From NCBI RefSeq assembly GCF_030272615.1, contig NC_081406.1, positions 478,296,900 to 478,360,899 of the forward strand: 64,000 nt of DNA. The letters are read 5' to 3'. The notes beneath the pieces were generated by a model that made no database searches, was not told the DNA's origin, and was given only the letters and a program-made list of their open reading frames with translations. Each line of letters opens with the position of its first letter. The stretch's first letter is position 1. Position numbers and translations under genes: made by a program. Of this stretch, positions 55,122 to 64,000 are shown one piece after another. This DNA comes from Cryptomeria japonica (lineage: Eukaryota > Streptophyta > Pinopsida > Cupressales > Cupressaceae).

Positions 55122-56763
55122 TGTGTGGGGGAAAAAGTGACACTAAGCAAACATGCCCTAATCTCACTTTCAATCACACATTTGTGGAATATGAAAGAGC
55201 CTAGAGGTATCACACAATTGGCTACTTCTTTTTGTGGAAGAGAGAGCCACGGGCTACCTATTAGGATTTCTATTCCTTTGTTGTAATAGAAAGATGAAAT
55301 GATGCAAGTTCAATTCCTAATCCCAAAGTGCGAGTATGAACTAATAACAAGATTGCAGAATTGAACTTAAACAATGGAAAGCTGTAAACACAAGGGTAAG
55401 ATAAGAATGCAGATGTGTACCCAGAGCTAAAATCTGAGTGGAAATGTTCGGGACGGGGGCGCGAGCACCACTGTCCTGATTCTGCACCTGAAACTGCACC
55501 TGGAACTGCTATCTTGCACTCTGGAAAATTGTCCGAACTGCTAAAGATTGCTGTCTGTCAGGAGGACCAGGGCGCCCAGCGCCCCTGTCCCAGGGACCAG
55601 GGCGCCCCATGCCCCTGTCCTGGTCTTCTGCTCCGAAACTTGGTGTGTGGTCCCATCTCCGTCTGCTTCTTTCCGATCTGCAACTTGCGGCGTCGTCTGA
55701 ATCCCGAAATCGACACTTATATCTGAAAAGGTGTTTTGGGCGGCTATATAGGGTTTTGCCTTAGTCAAACCCCCACTTTGGTGATTTCCACCTCCACGAA
55801 TAGCCAAGTTGTATTGTAAAAGTAATGTGTGTGCAGACCTTGTGTGTGTGCAAGATCCTAAAATGCAAGTAAGCAAACTAGAGCAACCTAGAAAGTAAAC
55901 CGTAATTGCTTGTAAATGATAATGTAAATGCTCCAAATCAAGATGCAAAGTGATCTAAAGCATGAATACAAATGATATAATGAAGCTTATGCAAAGACAT
56001 GAAAACAACATGAAATCATACCCAACCCCAAGGGAGGGGTACAAGCCAATCTTCAGTCGGTGATCCCTTATTGTTCTTCAATGCCTTCAAAGCCCTAAAT
56101 GGATGAATGAAATTGATGGATGCTTGATGGATGGATGTTGAATGTTGTTGAAGTCTTCAAAGATCTGCTCTTTCGCTGCATAGAAGGTCCTTGAAAACCA
56201 AAATTCCCCCCCTTTCAAATGAAGAAAGAGAGCTCTTATATATGAAACCCTAGGTCTTAATTCCAACTTTTGGCCGACCTAGAGATTGAATATCCTGCCA
56301 ATTTCTTGGGGTTAAGCTTTATTTTATGATTGGATCGCACTCCTAAAATTTCGAGAAAAATGTCCGGGACCATGTGCATGCCGGGCGCCATGGTCCCGAC
56401 AACTTTTCACCAAATTTTCAGGGCCGTCGGATATGATGATTTTAGAGCGAATCCCGAAGTTACAGGTGATTTCAAGATGTTTTGACCCCCGAAATCAAGC
56501 CCCCAAGTTCAAAATAGGACCTAATTAGGGTTTTTGATTAAATGATGTATTGGAGGAATAAAATGAAAGGGGCACACTTTAATTAAAAGGGCCCAACTTT
56601 ATGATATGGGAGATGATAAAATAGAACCCTAGACCTAATTAATTTAATTAATTAAGTGCTAAAGGGTAAATGCAATGCAAAATGCAAAATGTGCCAAGGC
56701 GGGTGCTAAACTAGGTGTGAAATTGTACCACCCTAGCAAGTGCGTACAATTTACGACGCTACA
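55122..56763 (-). repeat. Element D 5' LTR
   Basis: 1642 bases. It is shorter than the 3' LTR because it has two rather than three GC-rich units (55557-55625). TATA box at 56236-56242 (minus). It is followed by CTAAC. Confidence 0.92.
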
Positions 56764-56837
56764 CTAACTGCTCCAACCGGATGAACTATTTCAGTTCTCC
56801 TGCATCATTTTTCTATATCCCAACAAAGCCTTGCACC

Positions 56838-59058
56838 ACCATCCATGTTTGTTGGGAAAATGCAAAGTATACCTCCTTTTTTTCCATCAGTGTTGAACTT
56901 ACCAGGATAGGCCCAATCTGAGTCCTCTGTGGGTCCAATCCCTTTTGCTTTGCCTCTTGGATATCCCATCGTAGCACAATACTTTCCATCTTTAGTTTAT
57001 TTCCAGAATCGAGTGGAAGCTACTAGAATGTCCCAAGAAAAGCACGCACAAAAGAGGAGAGATAAAGATGCCACCAGACCCACAGAGCCACGTTTTGAGA
57101 CCGTCCATGATGAATCTCATCAATCCATCATGTTTGCTGCAAAAATGCCCAATGTGATCAAACTGGAGGGTCAGATGCAGCCTAAAGATTATACAGTTCA
57201 TGTTGTGGGCATTAATTTGAGCCAAGCTCATACCCAAGATAAGGTGGAGTTCATGGAAGAAATGCAAAAAATAGTGACAATAGATTTCCTGAAGGTTTCT
57301 CATTGTCTTGAGAAAAGAGAGGCATAATTAAAAAATATGAAAAAACACCATGGAGCTCCTGAGAACAAGAGAAAAAGAAAAAGACTTGGAAATTGCTCAA
57401 TTATCTAAGGATGTTTCCTAGCTAATAAAGGAATTGCAAGAAAAGACTCTAACCTTATCTCGATAGAGTCAAGATGAAAAAGCTAGACTACAAGAGCAAC
57501 TCAATAACTTAGTAGCTCAACTCAGGGACACTCAGTAGGAAAGGGAAAATTTAACCAAGGAATTGCAGAGCAAAGATTAGGAAGTTTCCTTGTTGAAAGC
57601 TAATCTCATAAATATAACACACATCCAAAATGAAATGCAAAGCGTCATAGCTGAGAAGAACTAGTTCAAGGCTGAATTTAACAAACATCAAATCTGGCTA
57701 GCGGAAGAAAAGCAAGCCAAACAAATGCTAGATGACCAGCTACATGACCGGATAGTTGACCTTTCTCAAGTTCATCGGGAACATTTCGCCTCTTCAGCTG
57801 CTCAAGTTTAGTTACAACAAGACTTAATCTATAAACAATCTCTATTTAATAAGAAGCTCCATGAGGCTTGAATGGCATTTGAAAAGGAGTGGGAAGCCAG
57901 GGTAGCAACTGAGAAGACCCTTTAAAAGATAATTTCCAAGCTGCAACAACATAAACTAAACCTAGAAGGAAAGATCGCAAGTCTAATCATTGAGGCGGGA
58001 TAAAAGGATGCTCATATTAGTATGCTCCAAGCATCAAATGTGACAGCTGCTTCTGGAACTGATCTAATTCCCATTGTCCAACAATTACACTTCTCATATT
58101 GGGAAAATATCAAAGCTATCATTACTTCTCTCTCGTCGGCTTTAAAGTTTGTGGTAGATGCACAACATTTGAGCTTAGAGGTAGACGTTGTTGTCGAATA
58201 AACCATGTAGGATATTGCGTCTAGTATACCTAAGTTTAAATTATTGCTTGAGAAATTGTATACAACATCTGATGATATTCTTGCTACAGCAGGTGTGACA
58301 GATTGAATCATTGCAACTTAGAGAGCTTATGAATTCATAAATTATAATAGAGTGATCACTCATACCAAATAATTCCTAAGTGTATTAATAGCTACCACCT
58401 CTCAACTCAAAAGACAGTTTGAATATTTTGTGCAAATTGGTTTGTTGTCTCTATTTTTTGCAGTTGGGTCAACAACAACAAAAGAACAAATGATGCAACT
58501 CTTGGAGAAAATTCAGCAAGATCAAATGTATCTTCAAACGCTAGGAGATGTACCTAATGCTGCAGATATCAAGAATGTTGTTCATCCTTTGGCACAACTA
58601 AACTTCTCTTTAGAGTAGGCATTTGGATTGTTAGGCAATCTTCCCTTTAGGGACATGTTTCAGTTGGATCGGGCCTTTGCGTTTTTGCATGCTCAAGCAC
58701 ATCTGTCAGTACAGGAGTGAGATCCTTTGCAAAAATCCCTTTCTCAACTTTAAATTGCTTTGTGGGTTTGGGAGCTAGTCTGCAGAACCAGAGTTATAGA
58801 ATTCTTAATCTGTGGGAAGATGCCCTGAGGAGTCACCAAAAATTGTGAATAAGTTCCTTATTTTACCCACGGATTTCTCTTGTTTTGTTGGTCCCCTTTT
58901 TACAACGTTCATATCCTTTTCCTATACCGTCACGTGTCAAGTGGGCAGGATTTTGAGGAGGCACTTTCTTCTTGTGTGCGTCGAGCCCCGTTTTGTTGCC
59001 ACATGTTCTTCGTCGATGTTTTGGTTTCGGTGGTCCCGCTCATTGTCAATCAGAGTTG
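56838..59058 (+). pseudogene. ORF J, segment 4 (C-terminal part with coiled coil)
   Basis: It begins around MFVGKMQSIPPFFPSVLNLP (56845). An open part (56929-57327) has IPFALPLGYPIVAQYFPSLV and IKLEGQMQPKDYTVHVVGIN. After a one-base shift near 57330 a single frame runs from 57350 to beyond 58850. It has about 19 stops but no further frameshift and gives a long coiled coil (LQEQLNNLVAQLRDTQ; LQQHKLNLEGKIASLIIEAG), then a compact segment (MMQLLEKIQQDQMYLQTLGD). I do not recognise the family. The mix of an N-terminal domain, a Pro/Ser-rich middle and a C-terminal coiled coil resembles ORF2 of C and G in plan only. Confidence 0.55.
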
Positions 59059-59879
59059 ACATGCATCATTTCAGTGGTTATTCTTTCATAAAAATAAAAG
59101 GCAGAATCTAAAGCCCTGCCCAGGCACCACATGTTAGGTCAGTGGACCTTTTTGAGAAAGGAAAGAAATGGGGAGTTGAAGACCCGTTTAGTGGTCATGC
59201 GACAGTGAAACCTATTCGAGATAAAGACACCAAAGAATGCAAAAAATATGAGATGACCACTGACAGTGGAGATAAATTTTGGGTACAGAGATCGTTTGGG
59301 AAATGGCTCACTGGAGGAAACGGCTATAAATCCATCATGACCTGTCACGAGCATAAAAAAGGAGCAACATAGAAAGTGTCGCGTGATCAAGCAAGAAGGG
59401 AAGTTACCTGGACATCCGCATCCACATTCAGGGAGGCTTTTAAAGAGAATTTTGGTGGTCATTTGGGGGATTCACCATTTAGAGAAAATTTTGATGTTAT
59501 TCAAACTTTAGCAATTTTATTATGTGTTTTTATATTCTAGACTGTTCCAACTCTTGGTCTTTCCATAAACTCTTTATGCTTTATAATATGTTTTATGTCG
59601 AGTGAAAAGAAGACTGATATTTCCACATTTGTTTGATCTTTTATGATTCTAAATATAATTTCTACTGGATGGACCATGTTTTAAACTCTTTCATTTCAAT
59701 GTTGGTTATGTTTAGAATATACTATGTTGGTAATGGATCTAGAATGAATGTTATGACAATATTTAGGATAGTTTGGCCTTTTGAATTATGTATTTAATGT
59801 ATAGTTTATTGTTCCTTAGAAGTTGAGTTTTAAATTTTGGCATATCACCTAGATCAGTTTAAATTTTAGCTTCTCTCTT
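59059..59879. other. Interval after J, one small unknown frame
   Basis: It holds a 76-codon plus-strand frame at 59142-59372 (MDLFEKGKKWGVEDPFSGHA; FWVQRSFGKWLTGGNGYKS). The composition is protein-like but no family is recognised, and it may be a further decayed part of J. The rest (59480-59879) is AT-rich and empty. Confidence 0.35.
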
Positions 59880-59969
59880 CCTTTTTTCCTTTCATATAAA
59901 TGAAGAGCTGACTTCTTAAATCCCAAAGGTCATTCATTAAGGCACACTAGGTCCCCTGCTTAATGAACT

Positions 59970-61014
59970 TCCCATAAGGTTGTTGGCTTCGAAGTAATTT
60001 CAGGCATCAACACTTCCCTTGTAGGTTATGCAGCTGAGAGATATTTCTAGGTGGAGGCATGCTAACAATCTCATCAATCTTATTTGTGTCGACCTAAATT
60101 CTACGACTAGAGACAATAAATCCTAAGTTTACCACTATCAACACCAAAGACACCCTAAAGAGGATTGAGTCTCATCTTATAGAATCATAGTCTTTCAAAG
60201 ATAAGTTGAAGGTTTACAATGTGATCTTGATGAGTTATAGATTTCGTCAAGATGTCATCAACATAATCTTCTAAGATTTTATGAATGAAGTCATGATAGA
60301 TCAGAGTCATGGTTGGCTGATAGGTTGCTCCTACATAATTCAACCCAAATGACACAACTACATAACAGAAGGTACCTCATGGTGTAGTAAAGACAATATT
60401 ATACTAATCTTCTTGATTAATAAGGATCTAATTATAACCTGAGAAGTCATCCACAAAGGACAGTAAGGCATGGCCTATAGTCGAATAAATAATCATATCG
60501 GTATTTGGAAGCAGAAAAAATCTTTAAGAGAAGCCTTATTAAGTTTGTGAAAATCAATACAAGCACGACTACAATGATCAAGTTTACTAACAACAACAAG
60601 ATTTAGAATCCAAGGCAAATAGTCAATAGGATGGATAAAACCAACTTTCAAAAGCTTTTATATCTCAGTCTTGACTAATAGAGCGACCTTGGCATTCATT
60701 CTATGAATCTTTTATTTAATAGGCTTGGCATTGGGAAGTAAGGTGATATTATGAACCACTATAGACTCATCAATACCTAATATATCCTTGTATGACCCAA
60801 TAAATATATCGGAATATTGATGCAAAAAATTGAAATGTGATTTAGCCTCATTTGAGGAGAGACATTTTGTAATATTAAACACCTTCTCAGAAGACTTAGG
60901 ATCCATTATAACATCGGTAGTATCTCCCTTACGAAGTGTACTACAATCTTCAAGATGAGTTATAGATGTATTTTCTCCATCAAAAGACAACGAATCCTTT
61001 TCATTCGCACTCAT
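59970..61014 (-). pseudogene. Reverse transcriptase of element K
   Basis: An open part at 60712-61014 ends in the RT entry motif SYKDILGIDESIVVHNITLL, then PNAKPIK. After a stop the same region reads, with more stops, ACIDFHKLNKASLKD, FVDDFSGYN (first catalytic site, usual LDAFSGYNQI), FGLNYVGATYQPTMT and YVDDILTKS, in which the YVDD catalytic motif is intact. It then continues with LGFIVSSRRI and MPPPRNISQLHNLQGK, the segment before RNase H. It copies element RNA into DNA; this copy is inactive. Confidence 0.82.
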
Positions 61015-61322
61015 AACAAATTTGCCAATATATGTCTGACTATTTAGACAATAAGGGAATCAACTCTTATGGTGATAAGGAGGTAAATCAGAATAAACAC
61101 CCAAGAACTCCCCAAGCGCTTCCTTTAAAGAGAAAACATCCAGAGGAATTTCACAAGATGTTGATGCGAAATCAATGTATCAAGATAGACCAACGTAAGA
61201 GGAAGAGGCTAGATAGAAATCATGTTGACAGTTAACCATGGTTTTTCCTTGTGGGATGTATGACGGTATCCAAGTCTTGTATTATGATGATGGATTTCAC
61301 GCTCCAAAGGGGCTCATATACC

Positions 61323-61890
61323 CTATTTACTAGGTCCACAACCTCTACCTCCATAGCCATATTTAGATACTAGATTGAACCCTGAACCAAAGATGCAATG
61401 CAACTCTCTAGAGGTTGGGGGATTAGTGTAGAAAATATGATCAACGTGATAAGTATCACCTAGGTTTATAGATGCATAATCATCTTTTGTAGTCGGGGTG
61501 AATGAGATCTTAGGGATTTTTAGGTGGACTAGATTAACCTTATATTCACCAACATGAGTGTCAATAAAATCCAAATACCCACAATCATAACCTAAACATG
61601 CATTTACTTTAAATGGAGTATATGATTTAGCAGGAGATGGAGTAGAAGTCAAGTGAACATGGGTTGACTTAATTTTTTCTGCCTTTGGAGGACTATCTTT
61701 AGGAGAATCCTTCTTTTTAGGTGGTTCCTCTTTAGATATGACTTCCTTCTTTGGGGTGTCCTCTTTAGAGGACTCCAAGAAGCAAAGGTAATTGCATTAG
61801 AAGATAAAGATGGAATATAATTTTGAAAAGATGGAGTAACCGCAGTTTGACCAATTGTTGCCATTTGACATAAGTGCATAGCATTAGGAT
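61323..61890 (-). pseudogene. Linker and G-patch region of element K
   Basis: The frame 61323-61778 is Lys/Glu/Pro-rich at first (KKEVISKEEPPKKKDSPKD). It then has VNACLGYDCGYLDFIDTHVG and KVNLVHLKIPKIS, and ends in a G-patch (GSGFNLVSKYGYGGRGCG). B and D have the same WGSLDFNPTFVGEYRV segment before their G-patch. This places K in the same lineage. Confidence 0.75.
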
Positions 61891-61916
61891 TAGTCCTGAT
61901 CGTAACTACCTAATTA

Positions 61917-62387
61917 TTAGCAAAAAAACTTAACATAACCATGAAGGGTGGATAAGAAAGCTCCCAAGGAATGCAACCAAAGCCTACCTAGAAGAATATT
62001 ATAAGGCAGAGGCCCTAGAATTACATATACCCAAGTTGGAATAGTAACTGGTTTGATCTTGAAAGGAAAAATTATAGTGCCTAAGGTGGTCTTAATAGTA
62101 TTAACAAAACCATGGATTAAAAAAGATGATGTAGTAAGAGCATTTGGATCTACTTTTATTTTCAATGATAAGTCCAGACTATAAATGTTGAGTGTTGAAC
62201 CGGTGTCAACAACAGTCTGCTTAATATTGACACCATTAACATAAACAATTATCATTAATGGGTCTGCTAAATTCCTCACTTTCAAAGGCATAAGTTCATG
62301 TGGGTAGGACATGATATTTGACATATCCACATGAATATGATCCATCAACACATTCATATCTACTAGATAAGCAACATAAGGTAGCAT
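61917..62387 (-). pseudogene. Aspartic protease of element K
   Basis: MIIVYVNGVNIKQTVVDTGS holds the active site DTGS (near 62200), followed by TLNIYSLDL. Further motifs are IHGFVNTIKTTLGTIIFPFK and YNILLGRLWLHSLGAF, then STLHGYVKF. They align one to one with the protease of B and D (LVDNGSG; LLLGRPWIHS; STLHRQVKF). The stop at its end separates it from the G-patch part. It processed the K polyprotein. Confidence 0.85.
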
Positions 62388-62656
62388 AATCTTTTGAGGA
62401 GCCTCTTAAAGCATACCCTAATACACCTAAGCAATCTAAAGAAAATCCCTTATTGAGATCTTAGTAGGAGTAACTCAAAGTTGTTCAATAAGATCATAGT
62501 CACCAAGTTCCTTGGCTATGGGCTTAGGTGTTTAAGGAAGGTCGGGTTGAGAAGGTGGTAAAGAAGTAGTGGGTTAATCAATAGTTTTCTTATTTATTCT
62601 CGTATTGTAAGTATCTGCAACAATATTATAAGAAGTATTCTTAGACTAAGTAAATT

Positions 62657-62968
62657 TTATAAATATATATGAGAATTACTTTCAAAATATTTACCATATA
62701 TAGACTTAACTTTCTTCAGAGAAGGATTGGTTGCAATCACATAAATGACTGGTCTATTAGGATTTTGAACGATAGAAACCACTATAACATTTACGGACTT
62801 TCCATTATCCAAGGAAGAAGATTTTACACAAGGATCGATCTTGGAAACCTTATGATCAAGAGGGGATGCTTCTAGGAAATAATCCAAGGCATCATCCAAC
62901 ATATCAAAATCATCTTTCAAGAGAACCTTATCGAATGCATCAAACTCTAAGATAAAAAAATCTAACAT
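62657..62968 (-). pseudogene. N-terminal part of element K polyprotein
   Basis: It starts MLDFFILEFDAFDKVLLKDD then FDMLDDALDYFLEASP, paralleling MSDFYLQDVHICDDYELDEA then LDEFLKPK in B and D, at the same distance class from the primer site. It is much shorter before decaying. The function of this acidic N-terminus is unknown. Confidence 0.65.
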
Positions 62969-62976
62969 AAGGTATC

Positions 62977-62992
62977 CACGTTGGGTTCACCA
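62977..62992 (-). promoter_or_regulatory. Putative primer binding site (element K)
   Basis: The minus strand reads TGGTGAACCCAACGTG, one base different from B and D, three bases from the LTR. Confidence 0.7.
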
Positions 62993-62995
62993 AAA

Positions 62996-64000
62996 TGTAG
63001 AGGAGGGGATTTTCTACCCTCAAGATGACAAGATCTCAATGAGAAAACTAACCTTTTCTACCTCACTAAACTAGTGCTCTAGTGGGCCAAGAAGATATAG
63101 TAATAAAAAAATAAATGAAACTATACTAGCATATAGATAAAAAAATATATTGGATGATAGAAGCATGAAATACAAATGTTTTAATTGTTAAGAATGAAAA
63201 CCTAACAAAACACAAATGTTGCCATCAATCTAACAGAGCCTTGATTTTGACCGCTGGCATGCCGTGGGGACATATGTGCACCATGCTATTTTTTATACAA
63301 CCAAAAAACAAAGAGCCACCATAATCCACTCTAAACTCAGCTCCATGCTTTGAATATGTTTGCCACCTACACACACTCAGACAAGGGAAAAATATTGGGG
63401 CTTGCCTCAATGATCCCCCCGCTTTGGTGTTTCCACCTCGATGGACAACCAGGTAGATAGATTTGGATAAAACAACAAATAGATAGTGTAATAGAAACAA
63501 ACCTCGCTTAATGGAGAAAAACCCTATTACAAGAAATGAAATAGATAGCGTAATAGAAACAAACCTCGCTTAATGGAGGAAAACCCCATTACAAGAGATA
63601 AAATGATAAATGAACTAAATGCACCTAGATAACATATACATTTATAGATTTGATAAATGAGTTAATACCAAGATACAATAGATAAGAGAGAAGAAGAGCA
63701 TTGCGTAGCTCAAACCCCTCTCTTGAGATATTAGCGTGATCATACTTTGAGAGAAGACCAAGCAATTATGATTTCAATTGTATATTTTGAGAGAGCTTCA
63801 CTAAGAGCATGAGAGTAAGAAAGCCAAGAGTAAGTACCCTTTTAAAATGAGGAAGAAGAGATAGCTTTGTTTCTCTACATGGGTGGGAGCGACTGCTTCG
63901 GAAGCGCACAAGCCAAGGGACATGTGTCAACAAAGGTCTGATATAGAATATGCTTATTTAGATCCAAAATATTATTGGGATGCTTGGCCACCGCATAGAC
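62996..64000 (-). repeat. Element K 5' LTR, incomplete (runs off the window)
   Basis: The inner edge is TGTAGAGGAGGGGATTTTC. The segment ccccccgctttggtgtttcc (63415-63434) matches acccccgctttggtgatttc in the D 3' LTR, supporting common ancestry. It contains a 62-bp tandem duplication. Confidence 0.7.
63479..63601. repeat. 62-bp tandem duplication in element K LTR
   Basis: 63479-63540 repeats at 63541-63601 with about five differences. Each unit holds gtaatagaaacaaacctcgc. Confidence 0.88.

Larger units (their letters stand above)
48363..56763 (-). mobile_element. Element D: non-autonomous Tat-type gypsy element, intact ORF
   Basis: The LTRs are 48363-50036 (3') and 55122-56763 (5'), with duplication CTAAC at 48358-48362 and 56764-56768. 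It has the same organisation as element B: primer site, one long ORF, non-coding interior, polypurine tract. LTR divergence is about 2-3% in the aligned first 370 bases. It inserted in X, so it is younger than X and J. Confidence 0.93.
47588..56837 (-). mobile_element. Insert X (unclassified, possibly a solo LTR), itself cut by element D
   Basis: The 9-base phrase CCTTGCACC occurs at 47588-47596 and 56829-56837, on both sides of about 826 bases of non-J sequence (47597-48362 plus 56769-56828, with D removed). On the minus strand the insert begins CTTTGTTGGGATATAG and ends GTGTTATAG. It has no coding potential. A solo LTR is possible (TGTTGGG start) but then the 9-base duplication is too long. 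A transposon with 9-base duplications is another option, although no terminal inverted repeats are obvious. Confidence 0.45.
59880..64000 (-). mobile_element. Element K: decayed Tat-type gypsy element, partial
   Basis: It reads right to left: LTR (62996 to beyond the window), primer site, acidic N-terminal ORF, protease, G-patch, RT. The N-terminus, the protease-G-patch order, the primer site and parts of the LTR resemble B and D, and K in addition has RT. RNase H and integrase are not seen left of about 59880, so the 3' half is missing. It is much older than B and D. Confidence 0.78.

Noticed and set aside
48363-56763. B and D as arms of one large inverted repeat
   Set aside because: Each has its own LTR pair and a different 5-bp duplication (CCAGC and CTAAC), so they are independent insertions.
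61032-61235. 67-codon plus-strand frame rich in Lys and Arg
   Set aside because: It lies antisense within element K between G-patch and RT parts, with no recognisable motif.

Overview
This window looks like intergenic DNA of a large, repeat-rich plant genome. The evidence is Ty1/copia and Ty3/gypsy LTR retrotransposons of plant type, primer sites for initiator-Met tRNA, a plant chromovirus with a chromodomain, Tat-lineage gypsy proteins, and deep nesting of old, decayed copies. A gymnosperm (conifer-like) genome is my guess, not something the sequence proves. I found no convincing host gene, tRNA, rRNA, CRISPR array or bacterial feature. Element letters (B, C, D, E, F, G, H, I, J, K, X) are mine.

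Left part (1-11488): element H, minus strand, a partial two-ORF non-autonomous element with its 5' LTR at about 3142-4340. Then a non-coding stretch, an unrecognised proline-rich ORF and an LTR-like block (5790-6950). Then copia remnant I (gag-protease, minus, 6952 to about 9411), an unassigned plus-strand coding remnant, a TCAAT-rich tract, and a reverse-transcriptase fragment of an old Tat-like gypsy element F.

Middle-left (11489-28560): chromovirus E (11489-25471, plus, LTRs about 1.56 kb, 5-bp target duplication AGGAA) sits inside F. E is itself split by the non-autonomous element G (15937-22766, minus, duplication TACCA) inside its integrase. F resumes at 25472, is disturbed by a 181-bp duplication that brackets a copia-type solo LTR, and continues with RNase H and integrase to about 28500.

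Middle-right (28560-59058): an antisense 209-codon ORF, then a long decayed ORF J that starts at 30057. J is cut by B (30497-39069, plus, duplication CCAGC), C (39307-45897, plus, duplication GGACA) and an unclassified insert X (bounded by a 9-bp repeat). X is cut in turn by D (48363-56763, minus, duplication CTAAC). Removing B and C restores J's reading frame exactly.

Right end (59880-64000): element K, minus, a decayed Tat-lineage gypsy element with protease, G-patch and reverse transcriptase. Its LTR runs off the window.

Two non-autonomous systems stand out. (1) B and D: LTRs of about 1.65 kb and one long ORF with a retropepsin, a G-patch and a hydrophobic tail, but no recognisable nucleocapsid, RT or integrase. 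K could represent their autonomous relatives. (2) C, G and H: copia-type LTRs, an initiator-Met primer site, ORF1 with a coiled coil and four CCHC knuckles, and a long Gag-like ORF2 with a C-terminal coiled coil, but no protease, RT or integrase. They would have to borrow enzymes from copia elements. By eye on partial LTR alignments, the order of age is E (about 9% LTR divergence), G and C (about 6-7%), D (about 2-3%), B (about 1-1.5%).
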